From an uncultured Clostridia bacterium (GTDB lineage Bacteria > Bacillota > Clostridia > Oscillospirales > Ruminococcaceae): a DNA stretch of 10,550 bases. The DNA lies in contig CALLQM010000294.1 in the NCBI GenBank assembly GCA_938014855.1, forward strand, positions 1 through 10,550, read 5' to 3'. Shown in pieces: positions 1 to 9,187 of this stretch. Position 1 is the first letter of the stretch, and each line of letters opens with the position of its first letter. The notes beneath the pieces are model-generated. The model worked only from the letters and a program-made list of their open reading frames with translations. It made no database searches and was not told the origin of the DNA. The translations under genes were made by a program, and so were the position numbers.

Positions 1-399
1 AAATGCTATGGCGCCAACGACGTTATGGAAGGCGTTGCAATCATGAAGCACGAGAAAGTGGACGTTTCCATCACCGGTAACTCCACCAACCCCACTCGTT
101 TCCAGCATCTCGTTGCCGGACCTTATAAGAAATGGTCTTATGAAAACGACGTAAAATATTTCTCGGTTGCTTCCGGCGGCGGCACAGGCCGCACCCTGCA
201 TCCGGATAATATGGCTGCCGGCCCGGCTTCCTATGGTCTGACCGACTCGATGGGCAGAATGCATGGCGACGCTCAGTTCGCCGGTTCATCTTCTGTTCCT
301 GCGCACGTTGAAATGATGGGTCTCATCGGCATGGGTAACAACCCGATGGTCGGTGCCACCGTTGCATGTGCAGTTGCTGTGGAAGAAGCTCTCAAATAA
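1..399 (+). CDS. GGGtGRT-family protein, 3' part (5' end outside window)
   Basis: The reading frame is open from base 1 and ends at TAA 397-399, giving 132 visible residues. An internal ATG at base 25 is not the real start, because homologous-looking sequence precedes it (it reads KCYGANDV). The visible part contains an exact GGGTGRT motif at bases 175-195, followed by LHPDNMAAGPASYG and later HVEMMGLIGMGNNPMVGA. I recognise this as the Pfam family named after its GGGtGRT motif, whose members are about 330 residues long and have no established biochemical role. The glycine-rich motif might bind a nucleotide or phosphate, but that is inference. No signal peptide or membrane segment is visible in this part. 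The gene ends just before a strong terminator. Family assignment is confident and function is unknown. Confidence 0.85.
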   Translation, partial: KCYGANDVMEGVAIMKHEKVDVSITGNSTNPTRFQHLVAGPYKKWSYENDVKYFSVASGGGTGRTLHPDNMAAGPASYGLTDSMGRMHGDAQFAGSSSVPAHVEMMGLIGMGNNPMVGATVACAVAVEEALK

Positions 400-422
400 T
401 CGGTACTTTTTTTAAAAAGTTT

Positions 423-457
423 GGGGCTGCCTCCTGAGAGGCAGCCCCATTTTGTTT
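423..457 (+). terminator. Rho-independent terminator after the GGGtGRT gene
   Basis: A perfect 11-bp stem (GGGGCTGCCTC, 423-433, with GAGGCAGCCCC, 438-448) closes a CTGA loop and is followed by ATTTTGTTT. It sits 23 bases after the stop codon. On the minus strand the same stem is followed by AAACTTTTT, so it may also stop transcripts of the convergent peptidase gene that run past their own 3' end. Confidence 0.9.
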
Positions 458-532
458 GTGTATGGCTGGTGTATGTTTGGTGTGATGATTGTGTTTATTT
501 CGACTGCAAGCCTCCAATCACAAAAAACTGCT

Positions 533-560
533 TTGATTTTTGAAAAAAAAGCGTTATAAT
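533..560 (+). promoter_or_regulatory. Possible sigma-A-type promoter pointing antisense into the peptidase gene
   Basis: TTGATT (533-538) and a perfect TATAAT (555-560) are 16 bases apart. A transcript would start near 567 on the plus strand and run into the 3' end of the minus-strand M14 peptidase gene. No plus-strand open frame with a ribosome site follows, and I see no hairpin terminator directly downstream. The site lies in AT-rich sequence with an A8 run (543-550) and a T8 run (580-587), so a chance match is possible. Confidence 0.4.
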
Positions 561-608
561 ACTAGATAGTTCATCTCCCTTTTTTTTACAATTTAATCGT
601 TGCAAGTT

Positions 609-1511
609 TTACAGCAATATGGAAATCAACAGCATTTCCAATAGGCGCACATAGATGGGCTCCAGGTCTTCCACAGGAAGCGGATTGGTGCCGTGTCCGA
701 TTTCAATAGTAAAAGCCGGACGGCGCAGATGCTCGATGAACCAGTCCTTGAATCCTCCGTGTGATGCGATCTGATCAGGATCTGCAAGCTTGTAGCCTGA
801 CGCAGATGCCAGCACTTGAGCCATCAGCTGAGAACGTGCGGGCGTATGTTTGCCGTATCGGTAATAAATTTCACCCCCTTGTGAATGAAATGCATACGCT
901 TGGCGCAGTTCAAACGCTGTACAAAAACTGCACAGTGCGCGCGTTTCCGGTTCGCTGTTGGCGACCGAACCACCATAGCGTGTGGGACCGGGCGACGTGT
1001 AACCCGCGTCGCGTTCGAGTTGCTTGAGTGTTTCAAAACCAGCATCAAAATTGTGGTTTAAGTCGATTCCGCGGGCGTTTGCCTGCCAATGCAGGGTATC
1101 GCCGTCGCATGCTTTTTCAACGAAGTCCGCCAAGTGGCGGGCGGAATCTGCTCCGTTAACGGAAATTTCGACCCCGTCCGGGTTTAGACAGGGGATTACA
1201 ATCATTGACCGGTTATCCAGCGTTCTTCCAATATCGATTTCTGCTAGAGGTGCACCGGTCTCCATTGCGCAAAGAACATCCTCAATAAACCGAAAAAGCA
1301 GGAGGGTAGTGAGCCATTCCATTCCATGAACGCCGCCCACATAAAGCGTACCCTTGTAAAGGTCGCCGATTCCCAATGCGTAAATGCTGCGTCCTAACAC
1401 CGATTTTCCAATCGGAAACGCATGCAGTGACGGAAAGCGTTCCCCCAGTTCGCACACCGCTTTGCGTATTGTTTCATAGCATGGCGGCTTTGTATAAAAC
1501 CCGTCAAACAT
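609..1511 (-). CDS. M14-family zinc carboxypeptidase, cytoplasmic
   Basis: The 300-residue product shows the M14 metallocarboxypeptidase signature. HGME at residues 62-65 supplies zinc ligands His62 and Glu65, FHSQGG at 208-213 supplies the third ligand His209, and FTIEIGHG carries the likely catalytic Glu270. RGIDLNHNF at 147-155 is the substrate-carboxylate region; the second residue of the usual Asn-Arg pair is His153 here. The family removes C-terminal residues. Related bacterial members cut gamma-D-glutamyl-diaminoacid bonds of cell-wall peptides, so recycling of murein peptides is a reasonable but unproven role. No signal peptide or wall-binding repeat is seen, so it should be cytoplasmic. 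A GTG three codons upstream (1520) could start the frame, but AGAGGTG lies 6 bases before the ATG at 1511 and makes that ATG the better start. It is divergent from the NUDIX gene and convergent with the GGGtGRT gene. Confidence 0.88.
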   Translation of the reverse strand: MFDGFYTKPPCYETIRKAVCELGERFPSLHAFPIGKSVLGRSIYALGIGDLYKGTLYVGGVHGMEWLTTLLLFRFIEDVLCAMETGAPLAEIDIGRTLDNRSMIVIPCLNPDGVEISVNGADSARHLADFVEKACDGDTLHWQANARGIDLNHNFDAGFETLKQLERDAGYTSPGPTRYGGSVANSEPETRALCSFCTAFELRQAYAFHSQGGEIYYRYGKHTPARSQLMAQVLASASGYKLADPDQIASHGGFKDWFIEHLRRPAFTIEIGHGTNPLPVEDLEPIYVRLLEMLLISILL

Positions 1512-1637
1512 TTGCTTCACCTCTACGGAAGTTTATGTTTTGGAAAGCTTGGAATATACGCAATTTCTTTTGTCCGTTTTGCAGGACGCTTTTTTTCAGC
1601 GGCTGTAAAGCGGCAGCATCATGTTTAGGAGGTTATT

Positions 1638-2186
1638 TTGTTGTCTCATTTTGAAAAAAAATTACAATCCGAACTGCTTTATGAAGGCAAAATCATCAAT
1701 CTCAGACGCGATCAGGTAGAATTAGAGGACGGGCGCATTACATCCCGCGAAGTTGTGGAACATAACGGAGGCGTCGCTGTGCTCGCAGTGGACAAGGATG
1801 ACCAGATCTTGTTTGTATCCCAATTCCGTTACCCGTTCCAAACCGTGCTTTTGGAACTTCCCGCCGGAAAACTGGAAAAAGGAGAAGACCCGGCAGAATG
1901 CGGACGCCGCGAATTATTGGAAGAATGCGGCTGTCACGCCAAGGTTTTTAAACCTTTGGCAGAACTTTATCCCACCTGCGCGTACGATACTGAAATTATC
2001 CGTGTTTTTTATGCCACGGATTTAACACAGGGAAGTCAAAATCTTGACCCAGGCGAATTTTTAACAGTTGAGAAAATCCCGATTGACAAAGCAGTGGAGC
2101 TGGTGCTTACGGGCAAAATTCCCGACGCCAAAACACAGCTTGGCATTCTTAAATATAAAGCATTGCGCGATGCGGGACGCATTTAA
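1638..2186 (+). CDS. NUDIX hydrolase, ADP-ribose pyrophosphatase type
   Basis: The 182-residue protein carries a complete Nudix box at residues 77-99: G77, E83 and the R91-E-L-L-E-E-C-G98 core, fitting GX5EX7REUXEEXGU exactly. The N-terminal strand region, the GGVAVLAVD segment before the box and the overall length match the NudF/ADP-ribose pyrophosphatase group, which hydrolyses ADP-ribose to AMP and ribose 5-phosphate. After the box, ELYPTCAYDTE occupies the place of the YPSPGF-type loop of many ADP-ribose pyrophosphatases, and the SPG is not conserved, so the substrate could differ. Two TTG codons in a row (1638 and 1641) follow a perfect AGGAGG at 1627-1632 with spacings of 5 and 8 bases; either could be the start. 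No ATG or GTG start is available near it. The methyltransferase gene follows after 42 bases, probably in the same transcript. Confidence 0.88.
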   Translation: MLSHFEKKLQSELLYEGKIINLRRDQVELEDGRITSREVVEHNGGVAVLAVDKDDQILFVSQFRYPFQTVLLELPAGKLEKGEDPAECGRRELLEECGCHAKVFKPLAELYPTCAYDTEIIRVFYATDLTQGSQNLDPGEFLTVEKIPIDKAVELVLTGKIPDAKTQLGILKYKALRDAGRI

Positions 2187-2205
2187 CGTGCGTACCCGCC
2201 ATTTT
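2172..2205 (+). terminator. Weak hairpin overlapping the NUDIX stop codon
   Basis: GCGGG (2172-2176) pairs with CCCGC (2195-2199), and CGCA (2178-2181) pairs with TGCG (2189-2192), with a small internal loop. The sequence CATTTTCT follows. The U tract is short, so this is at best a leaky terminator or an RNA-stability element between the NUDIX and methyltransferase genes. Confidence 0.25.
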
Positions 2206-2228
2206 CTCTAAGAAAGGAACCTTTACAT

Positions 2229-2816
2229 ATGGACAAACCTTCACTGATATCCTATTTCAATGAAATGGCAGACCAATGGGATGCTCAAAATCCGCTGAAT
2301 GCCGGAAAACTGCGTTGTTTTACCGAACTTTGTGAACTCAAACAAGACGCGCGTATTCTCGACATTGCCAGCGGAACCGGAAATTTGGAACCGTTTTTGC
2401 TGGAAAAACAGCCCTCCCGGATTCTTGCCGTTGATTTTTCGCCGGAAATGATCCGCATCGCAAACGAAAAATGCAGCGATCCCCGTGTAGAATTCCGCTG
2501 TGCGGACATCATGGAAATTGGAGGCGAAGAATTCGACTGCGCCATTATCTGCGGCGCATTCCCGCTGTTTGAAAACCGCGGCAGCATCATCCGCCAGCTT
2601 CATCATCTGCTTGCTCCGGGCGGGCGCGCAATCATCTGCCATCCGCTTGGTCGAAGCACAATCAATTCCAATCATGTCGCCAACTCGATGCAGCTGACCA
2701 TGCCGCTGCCTGCCGCAAAAACGCTCACCATCTCGCTGAGCCCTTATTTTGACGTAGATACTCAGGTGGATACCTCCGAAATGTACGTGGTGAGCGGCAT
2801 CCGTCTGCCTCTTTAA
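2229..2816 (+). CDS. Class I SAM-dependent methyltransferase
   Basis: This 195-residue protein has the Rossmann-type methyltransferase motifs in order. Motif I is ILDIASGTGN at 43-52. The acidic residue that holds the ribose of S-adenosylmethionine is Asp69 in ILAVDFSPEM. CADIMEI at 91-97 is the adenine-contact region, and LLAPGGRAIICHP at 127-139 is the post-motif strand. It resembles UbiE/type-11 methyltransferases in layout, but nothing in the sequence fixes the substrate. The ATG at 2229 follows AAAGGA (2213-2218) by 10 bases. The C-terminal third (about 145-195) is short and lacks an obvious substrate-binding lid. No strong terminator is visible after it, only a small stem TGGAA/TTCCA at 2824-2838, so some read-through to pdaA is possible. 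Confidence 0.85.
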   Translation: MDKPSLISYFNEMADQWDAQNPLNAGKLRCFTELCELKQDARILDIASGTGNLEPFLLEKQPSRILAVDFSPEMIRIANEKCSDPRVEFRCADIMEIGGEEFDCAIICGAFPLFENRGSIIRQLHHLLAPGGRAIICHPLGRSTINSNHVANSMQLTMPLPAAKTLTISLSPYFDVDTQVDTSEMYVVSGIRLPL

Positions 2817-2863
2817 AAAAATTTGGAAAATAGTTCCACGCCAAGGAATGTTTTAAAACCGAC

Positions 2864-2892
2864 TTGACTGCATACAATAAGTGCGAAATAAA
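2864..2892 (+). promoter_or_regulatory. Candidate promoter of the pdaA-type gene
   Basis: TTGACT (2864-2869, five of six to consensus) is 17 bases from AATAAA (2887-2892, four of six), placing a start near 2900 and a leader of about 47 bases. Inside the spacer, CATACAAT (2871-2878) matches the -10 of sporulation sigma-E promoters exactly, but no good sigma-E -35 is seen about 14 bases upstream. Which form is used, if either, cannot be decided from sequence alone. Confidence 0.35.
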
Positions 2893-2946
2893 GCATTTTT
2901 ATTTCACTCAGCCTTGGCTTTAGTATATAGTGAAAGGAAGAATCCT

Positions 2947-3918
2947 ATGAAAGCGTTTACGACTTTAGTTTTGACGCTCGCTTTAGTGACCGGAATGGTC
3001 GGTTGTACGAGAACAGGCGATAAAGGCGCTTCTGGCGCATCCACTTTGCCGCCGACATCTGTAACGTCCGAACCATCCATGGCCGCATCTTCTGAACCAC
3101 GTCCGATGTCGGAAATGGAAGAAGAACTTGAGGATACTGCCTCTGATGTTGCTAGCGCAGTAAAACCAACCATGAGCACCGATTTTAATAAAATCGGTGC
3201 TCTTAGTGCAACTCAGGTAAAATGGGGTCCGGGCATTCAGCGGGACGCTGAAACCAACCGAACCACAGCAGCCGAAGGTTTGCAGAATACTTACGGGGCA
3301 TACAGCGCCTATTTTATTGCTCCGAAAGACAGCGGTAAATTCTATCTGACCTTTGATGAAGGTTATGAAAACGGATACACACCGCAGATTTTAGATGTTT
3401 TAAAAGAAAAGGACGTAAGTGCCGTCTTTTTTGTTACTCTGCCATTTGTCAAATCGGAGCCTGAACTGATTCAGCGTATGATTGACGAAGGGCACATCGT
3501 GGGCAACCACACCAGCCATCATTGGAACCCCACACAGAAATCTCTTGATGAAGCCAAAGCGGACATTCAGGAACTGCACGATTACTTGCTGGATGAATAT
3601 GATTATGAAATGACGCTCTACCGTCCGCCCGAAGGTGCATTCAGCGAACAGACGCTTGCCATGGTTCAGCAGATGGGATACACCACGGTGCTTTGGAGTT
3701 TCGCCTATGCCGACTGGGACCCGGACAATCAAGTCGGAGAACCGGAAGCGTTAGACCGCACAACTAAGTTTATCCATGATGGTGCGATTTATTTACTGCA
3801 CGCAGTCAGCAAAGACAACGCCAATATTTTAGGACAGCTGATTGACGAGATACGTGTACAAGATTTGGAAGTTTCAAAATTCGATTTACCGTTTGTTCCC
3901 GCCGACAACCAGCCATAA
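2947..3918 (+). CDS. pdaA: PdaA-type polysaccharide deacetylase (muramic-lactam cortex enzyme), predicted lipoprotein
   Basis: The 323-residue product has a hydrophobic leader ending in VTGMVGC, so Cys20 is a likely lipidation site. A Ser/Pro/Glu-rich linker (about 21-78) leads to a carbohydrate esterase 4 (NodB) domain. Visible motifs are LTFDEGYENGYT at 134-145 with catalytic Asp137, EGHIVGNHTSHH at 181-192 with metal ligands His187 and His191, YRPPEGAFSEQT at 225-236, WSFAYADWD at 250-258, and LLHAVSKDNA at 283-292 with His285. The TFDxGYENGYT, RPP-G-FSE and LLHAVSKDNA strings are typical of PdaA, which deacetylates muramic acid so that the spore-cortex muramic delta-lactam can form. The ATG at 2947 follows AAAGGAAG with 6-base spacing; an upstream in-frame GTG at 2881 has no ribosome site. 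B. subtilis PdaA has a cleaved signal, so membrane anchoring by lipid would be a variation. Confidence 0.88.
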   Translation: MKAFTTLVLTLALVTGMVGCTRTGDKGASGASTLPPTSVTSEPSMAASSEPRPMSEMEEELEDTASDVASAVKPTMSTDFNKIGALSATQVKWGPGIQRDAETNRTTAAEGLQNTYGAYSAYFIAPKDSGKFYLTFDEGYENGYTPQILDVLKEKDVSAVFFVTLPFVKSEPELIQRMIDEGHIVGNHTSHHWNPTQKSLDEAKADIQELHDYLLDEYDYEMTLYRPPEGAFSEQTLAMVQQMGYTTVLWSFAYADWDPDNQVGEPEALDRTTKFIHDGAIYLLHAVSKDNANILGQLIDEIRVQDLEVSKFDLPFVPADNQP

Positions 3919-3927
3919 AAAATAAAA

Positions 3928-3957
3928 CCCCCTGTCCAAGTTGGACAGGGTGTTTTT
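3928..3957 (+). terminator. Bidirectional terminator between pdaA and the Na/Pi gene
   Basis: CCCTGTCC (3930-3937) pairs with GGACAGGG (3943-3950) around an AAGTT loop. TGTTTTTCTTTT follows on the plus strand and an A-rich stretch precedes it, so it reads as a terminator on both strands. It lies 11 bases after the pdaA stop codon and 3 bases beyond the stop codon of the convergent Na/Pi gene. Confidence 0.9.
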
Positions 3958-3960
3958 CTT

Positions 3961-5760
3961 TTATTTTTTAATTCGTGAAATGTATTTGATGCTGTAAAGC
4001 GTGTATTTATCCTGATAGTTGTCCGATTGTCCCTTATGCAGTTTGTGTACATAATCATGACGGTCGATAACATCCTGCTCACTGTCATACGTAAGCACAG
4101 ATACGCCGATATTCGAGCAATGATCCGCAATCCGCTCCATATCCGACAGAGTCTCGACAAACGGGAACGCGGCATATACGGTACATTTGCCTTTGCGCAG
4201 ACGCTCGATGTGGCGGTCTTTTAAAGATTGTTCCATTAAGTCGACCACTTCTTCGAGCGGCTCGATGTTGCCCGCCGCTACAAAATTACGGGTTTTAAAT
4301 GCATCAATGGCAAGATCCATAATTTCAATTACCGCTTCACTGATTGCATTCATCTGTTCGGCCGCTTTTTTGGAAAAATCAGACTTGCATTTTTTCAGTT
4401 TTTTCGCGCTTTCCGCCACATTCAGTGCATGGTCGGCGATTCGTTCAAATTCCCCGCAGGTGCGGAGCAGATGAGAAACCGAGCGGTTATCGGATTCGGA
4501 CAGTTCGCGGTGTGAAAGCTTGAGCAGATAGCTTTCCACCATGTTTTCCAAATTATCGACTTCATCTTCATACTGCCCGACAAGCTCAAACCCTTTTGAG
4601 TCGTAATTCCGCATGAGCTCAACGGCATTGATAAAGTTTGTACGCGCCAGTTCGCCCATACGGATGACTGCTTCACGCGTATGCTCGATTGCAAGACCGG
4701 GGGAAACCAGCAGACGTTCATCCAGCACCATCGGGGAAATACCGGTTCCATCCGATTCCACCTCTTGGTCTTTGACAATGGTGCAGGCAATTTTTTCAAG
4801 CAGACCGGCAAGCGGAATGAATAACAGCGTCACACCGACATTAAATACCGTATGGAAGTTTGCAATTCCGCCTTTATCAATTGGCAGATTCCAAAACGGA
4901 AGCGGATGCATCGCCTGTATCGCATATCCGGCAACAAAAAAGAGGATGGTTCCCATGATATTAAACGTTGCATGAATACAAGCAGAACGTTTTCCGTTTT
5001 TGGAAGCACCGATGGATGCCAAAATCGGGGTAATACAGGTTCCGATGTTTTGTCCCATGATAATTGGGAACGCCATCGCAAAGGTGATCTGTCCGGTGGT
5101 TGTGAGTGCCTGCAGGATACCGACCGACGCGGACGAGGATTGGATTACTGCCGTCACCACAGCGCCCACAAGGACGCCCAAAAGCGGCATATTCGCAAAC
5201 GCAGTGAATGCGACGCTGAATGCCGGGGAGCCTGCCAGCGGCTTTACAGCCGCCTCCATGGTGAACATTCCGGTGAACAGGATACCAAAGCCCAATAAAA
5301 TTTGTCCGGTTTCGTGTTTTCGATCGCTTTTCGAAGACAGAAACAAAAGAACACCGATGATGAGAGCAAGCGACGCTAAAGTCGCCGGCTTAAGAAATTT
5401 CATAAAAAATGAGGTCGATTCGGAACCGCTTAAACGCAGAATATGCGCCGTAATCGTGGTACCGATATTTGCGCCCATAATCACGCCGATTGCATTGCGC
5501 AGTTTTAATACTTTTGCATTGACCAATCCAACAACGATGACCGTTGTTGCAGACGAGGACTGGATTGCCGCAGTCACAAACGCGCCCAAAAGCACGCCTT
5601 TCACCACGGTATCGGTCAATTTTTCCAATGTTTTTTCAAGTCTTCCTCCGGACGCACGTTCCAGTCCGGTTCCCAGTAGTGACATTCCGTAGAGAAACAG
5701 CGCTAGACCGCCGAACATTTTGATTACCTCAAATACACTCACTAAATCAACACCACTCAC
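3961..5760 (-). CDS. Na/Pi cotransporter-family protein with C-terminal PhoU domain
   Basis: The 599-residue product has a membrane part (about 12-330) made of two inverted-repeat halves. Each half has a QSSSA signature (67-73 QSSSATT and 207-213 QSSSASV) and a matching GxNIGT element (GANIGTTITA 96-105 and GQNIGTCITP 236-245). This is the hallmark of the Na+/phosphate cotransporter family (PF02690). A cytoplasmic PhoU-like helical region follows (about 355-560) with the metal-binding repeats EFERIADHALN (437-447) and DMERIADHCSN (540-550). The family moves phosphate with sodium, and the PhoU part probably senses or gates; direction of transport cannot be told here. The start is uncertain. 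The GTG at 5760 has no ribosome site. ATG at 5718 (Met15) follows GAGGT with 8-base spacing but would trim the first helix, and GTG at 5742 lies between the two. Confidence 0.92.
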   Translation of the reverse strand: MSGVDLVSVFEVIKMFGGLALFLYGMSLLGTGLERASGGRLEKTLEKLTDTVVKGVLLGAFVTAAIQSSSATTVIVVGLVNAKVLKLRNAIGVIMGANIGTTITAHILRLSGSESTSFFMKFLKPATLASLALIIGVLLFLSSKSDRKHETGQILLGFGILFTGMFTMEAAVKPLAGSPAFSVAFTAFANMPLLGVLVGAVVTAVIQSSSASVGILQALTTTGQITFAMAFPIIMGQNIGTCITPILASIGASKNGKRSACIHATFNIMGTILFFVAGYAIQAMHPLPFWNLPIDKGGIANFHTVFNVGVTLLFIPLAGLLEKIACTIVKDQEVESDGTGISPMVLDERLLVSPGLAIEHTREAVIRMGELARTNFINAVELMRNYDSKGFELVGQYEDEVDNLENMVESYLLKLSHRELSESDNRSVSHLLRTCGEFERIADHALNVAESAKKLKKCKSDFSKKAAEQMNAISEAVIEIMDLAIDAFKTRNFVAAGNIEPLEEVVDLMEQSLKDRHIERLRKGKCTVYAAFPFVETLSDMERIADHCSNIGVSVLTYDSEQDVIDRHDYVHKLHKGQSDNYQDKYTLYSIKYISRIKK

Positions 5761-5802
5761 TAATTTTACATATTTTATATTCTCTCTTTACTAACGGTTT
5801 TT

Positions 5803-5831
5803 ATTATACTTGACACGGAAAGCTTTGTATA
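5803..5831 (-). promoter_or_regulatory. Promoter of the Na/Pi cotransporter gene
   Basis: On the minus strand TATACA (5826-5831, four of six to TTGACA) is 17 bases before a perfect TATAAT (5803-5808). The start would fall near 5796, about 36 bases before the earliest possible start codon. The promoter lies downstream of the gyrA terminator, so this gene appears to be its own transcription unit. I see no pho-box-like repeat. Confidence 0.6.
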
Positions 5832-5873
5832 GTAGATGGCGCATGATTTGTTGAAATTAGACGGTTTTAATCG

Positions 5874-5914
5874 AAAAAAAGGGCAGTCGGATGGTTCTTC
5901 CGACTGCCCTTTTT
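5874..5914 (-). terminator. Rho-independent terminator of the gyrase operon
   Basis: GGGCAGTCGG (5881-5890) and CCGACTGCCC (5900-5909) form a perfect 10-bp stem with a 9-base loop. On the minus strand it is followed by seven T residues, and the flanking A and T runs can extend the stem by about five pairs. It lies 26 bases after the gyrA stop codon and could also work in the other direction. Confidence 0.92.
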
Positions 5915-5939
5915 ACACAAATTTTACAGAACGTCCGAT

Positions 5940-8555
<2,616 letters not shown>

Positions 8556-8623
8556 CTGTTTCATCCTCCTGGATTCAAACTTGTCATACCGCCGTTATGG
8601 TTCCGGCTGTTGCGGGCGCACAG

Positions 8624-9187
8624 TCAGCGGTCTGTCCTGCGGGAGAACAGACCCCCCGCGCGTGATTTTTCCGATAGTTTTTCAAACCGATCGCCGAGAT
8701 ACTGCTTGAGCAGATCGGTGAGCGACTGGGCGGTTTGCTCGTCCAGCCGCGCTAATGGGATTGCCTCCAGCCGGTTTTTACCCCAGCTGACTGCCAGCAC
8801 ACCGCGAAATTGATAAACCGAACAGCCCTCGCTGAACGATATCGTTTCGCGGCATTGGCCATCCTCAAACGTGAAATCTTGTTCGGTTACAGTGACTTGA
8901 TAATGCGGGGAAGAGGAAGCTTTTCGCGCGGCAAATTTGCGGTTGATATGATCGGGGTATTTCCAAAGCAGAATCGCAATTGCCACACAAAGCGCCAGCA
9001 TCGCCCAGTGCATCAGCGTCTGCGGCGGAATAAACATAAAGAATACAATCACAATCGCCGCTCCCTGCAGATTCCTGCGCGAATCGATTTTGTTTTTGCG
9101 GTCTACGGCACATGCCGCATTGTAAAAATCCTCCCAGCGGCTTTCAAAGGAAAACGAAAGCGCGCCATTCGTCCCCACTTCGCTCAC
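8624..9187 (-). CDS. YcxB-like membrane protein, second of a pair between gyrB and gyrA
   Basis: The 187-residue product has a soluble N-terminal part with FSFESRWEDFYNAA (about 11-26). A two-helix hairpin follows (about 42-56 and 60-76) with PP between the helices. A cytoplasmic-looking C-terminal domain follows in which strand-like segments lead to LAVSWGKNRLEAIPLARLDEQTA and a final helix. That order is typical of YcxB-like proteins, a family with no proven function. The GTG start at 9187 overlaps the stop codon of the upstream membrane gene in a GTGA, and GAGG sits 8 bases before it, so translation is coupled. Its layout matches its neighbour at 9184-9789, although identity looks low. It may be a diverged duplicate, which is inference. 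The C-terminal end is rich in Arg and Lys. Confidence 0.7.
   Translation of the reverse strand: MSEVGTNGALSFSFESRWEDFYNAACAVDRKNKIDSRRNLQGAAIVIVFFMFIPPQTLMHWAMLALCVAIAILLWKYPDHINRKFAARKASSSPHYQVTVTEQDFTFEDGQCRETISFSEGCSVYQFRGVLAVSWGKNRLEAIPLARLDEQTAQSLTDLLKQYLGDRFEKLSEKSRAGGLFSRRTDR

Noticed and set aside
486..520. TGATTG and CAATCA inverted repeat
   Set aside because: Six pairs with a 23-base gap, mostly A/T, in a TG-rich spacer. There is no known operator to match.
543..587. A8 and T8 runs that could pair
   Set aside because: An A-T only stem of 8 pairs with a 29-base loop is too weak to count as a structure, and neither run follows a GC-rich stem as a terminator would.
4187..4474. Plus-strand open frame within the Na/Pi PhoU region
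   Set aside because: An antisense shadow with no start signal and no domain.
5000..5692. Plus-strand open frame of 230 codons
   Set aside because: It is antisense to the Na/Pi membrane domain, where the conserved repeat sequence keeps the opposite strand open. No domain is recognisable.
5810..5838. Plus-strand TTGACA near the Na/Pi promoter
   Set aside because: No good -10 lies 16-18 bases downstream (a TATAGT is only 12 away), and the next plus-strand sequence is the terminator region, so it is probably a chance overlap with the minus-strand promoter.
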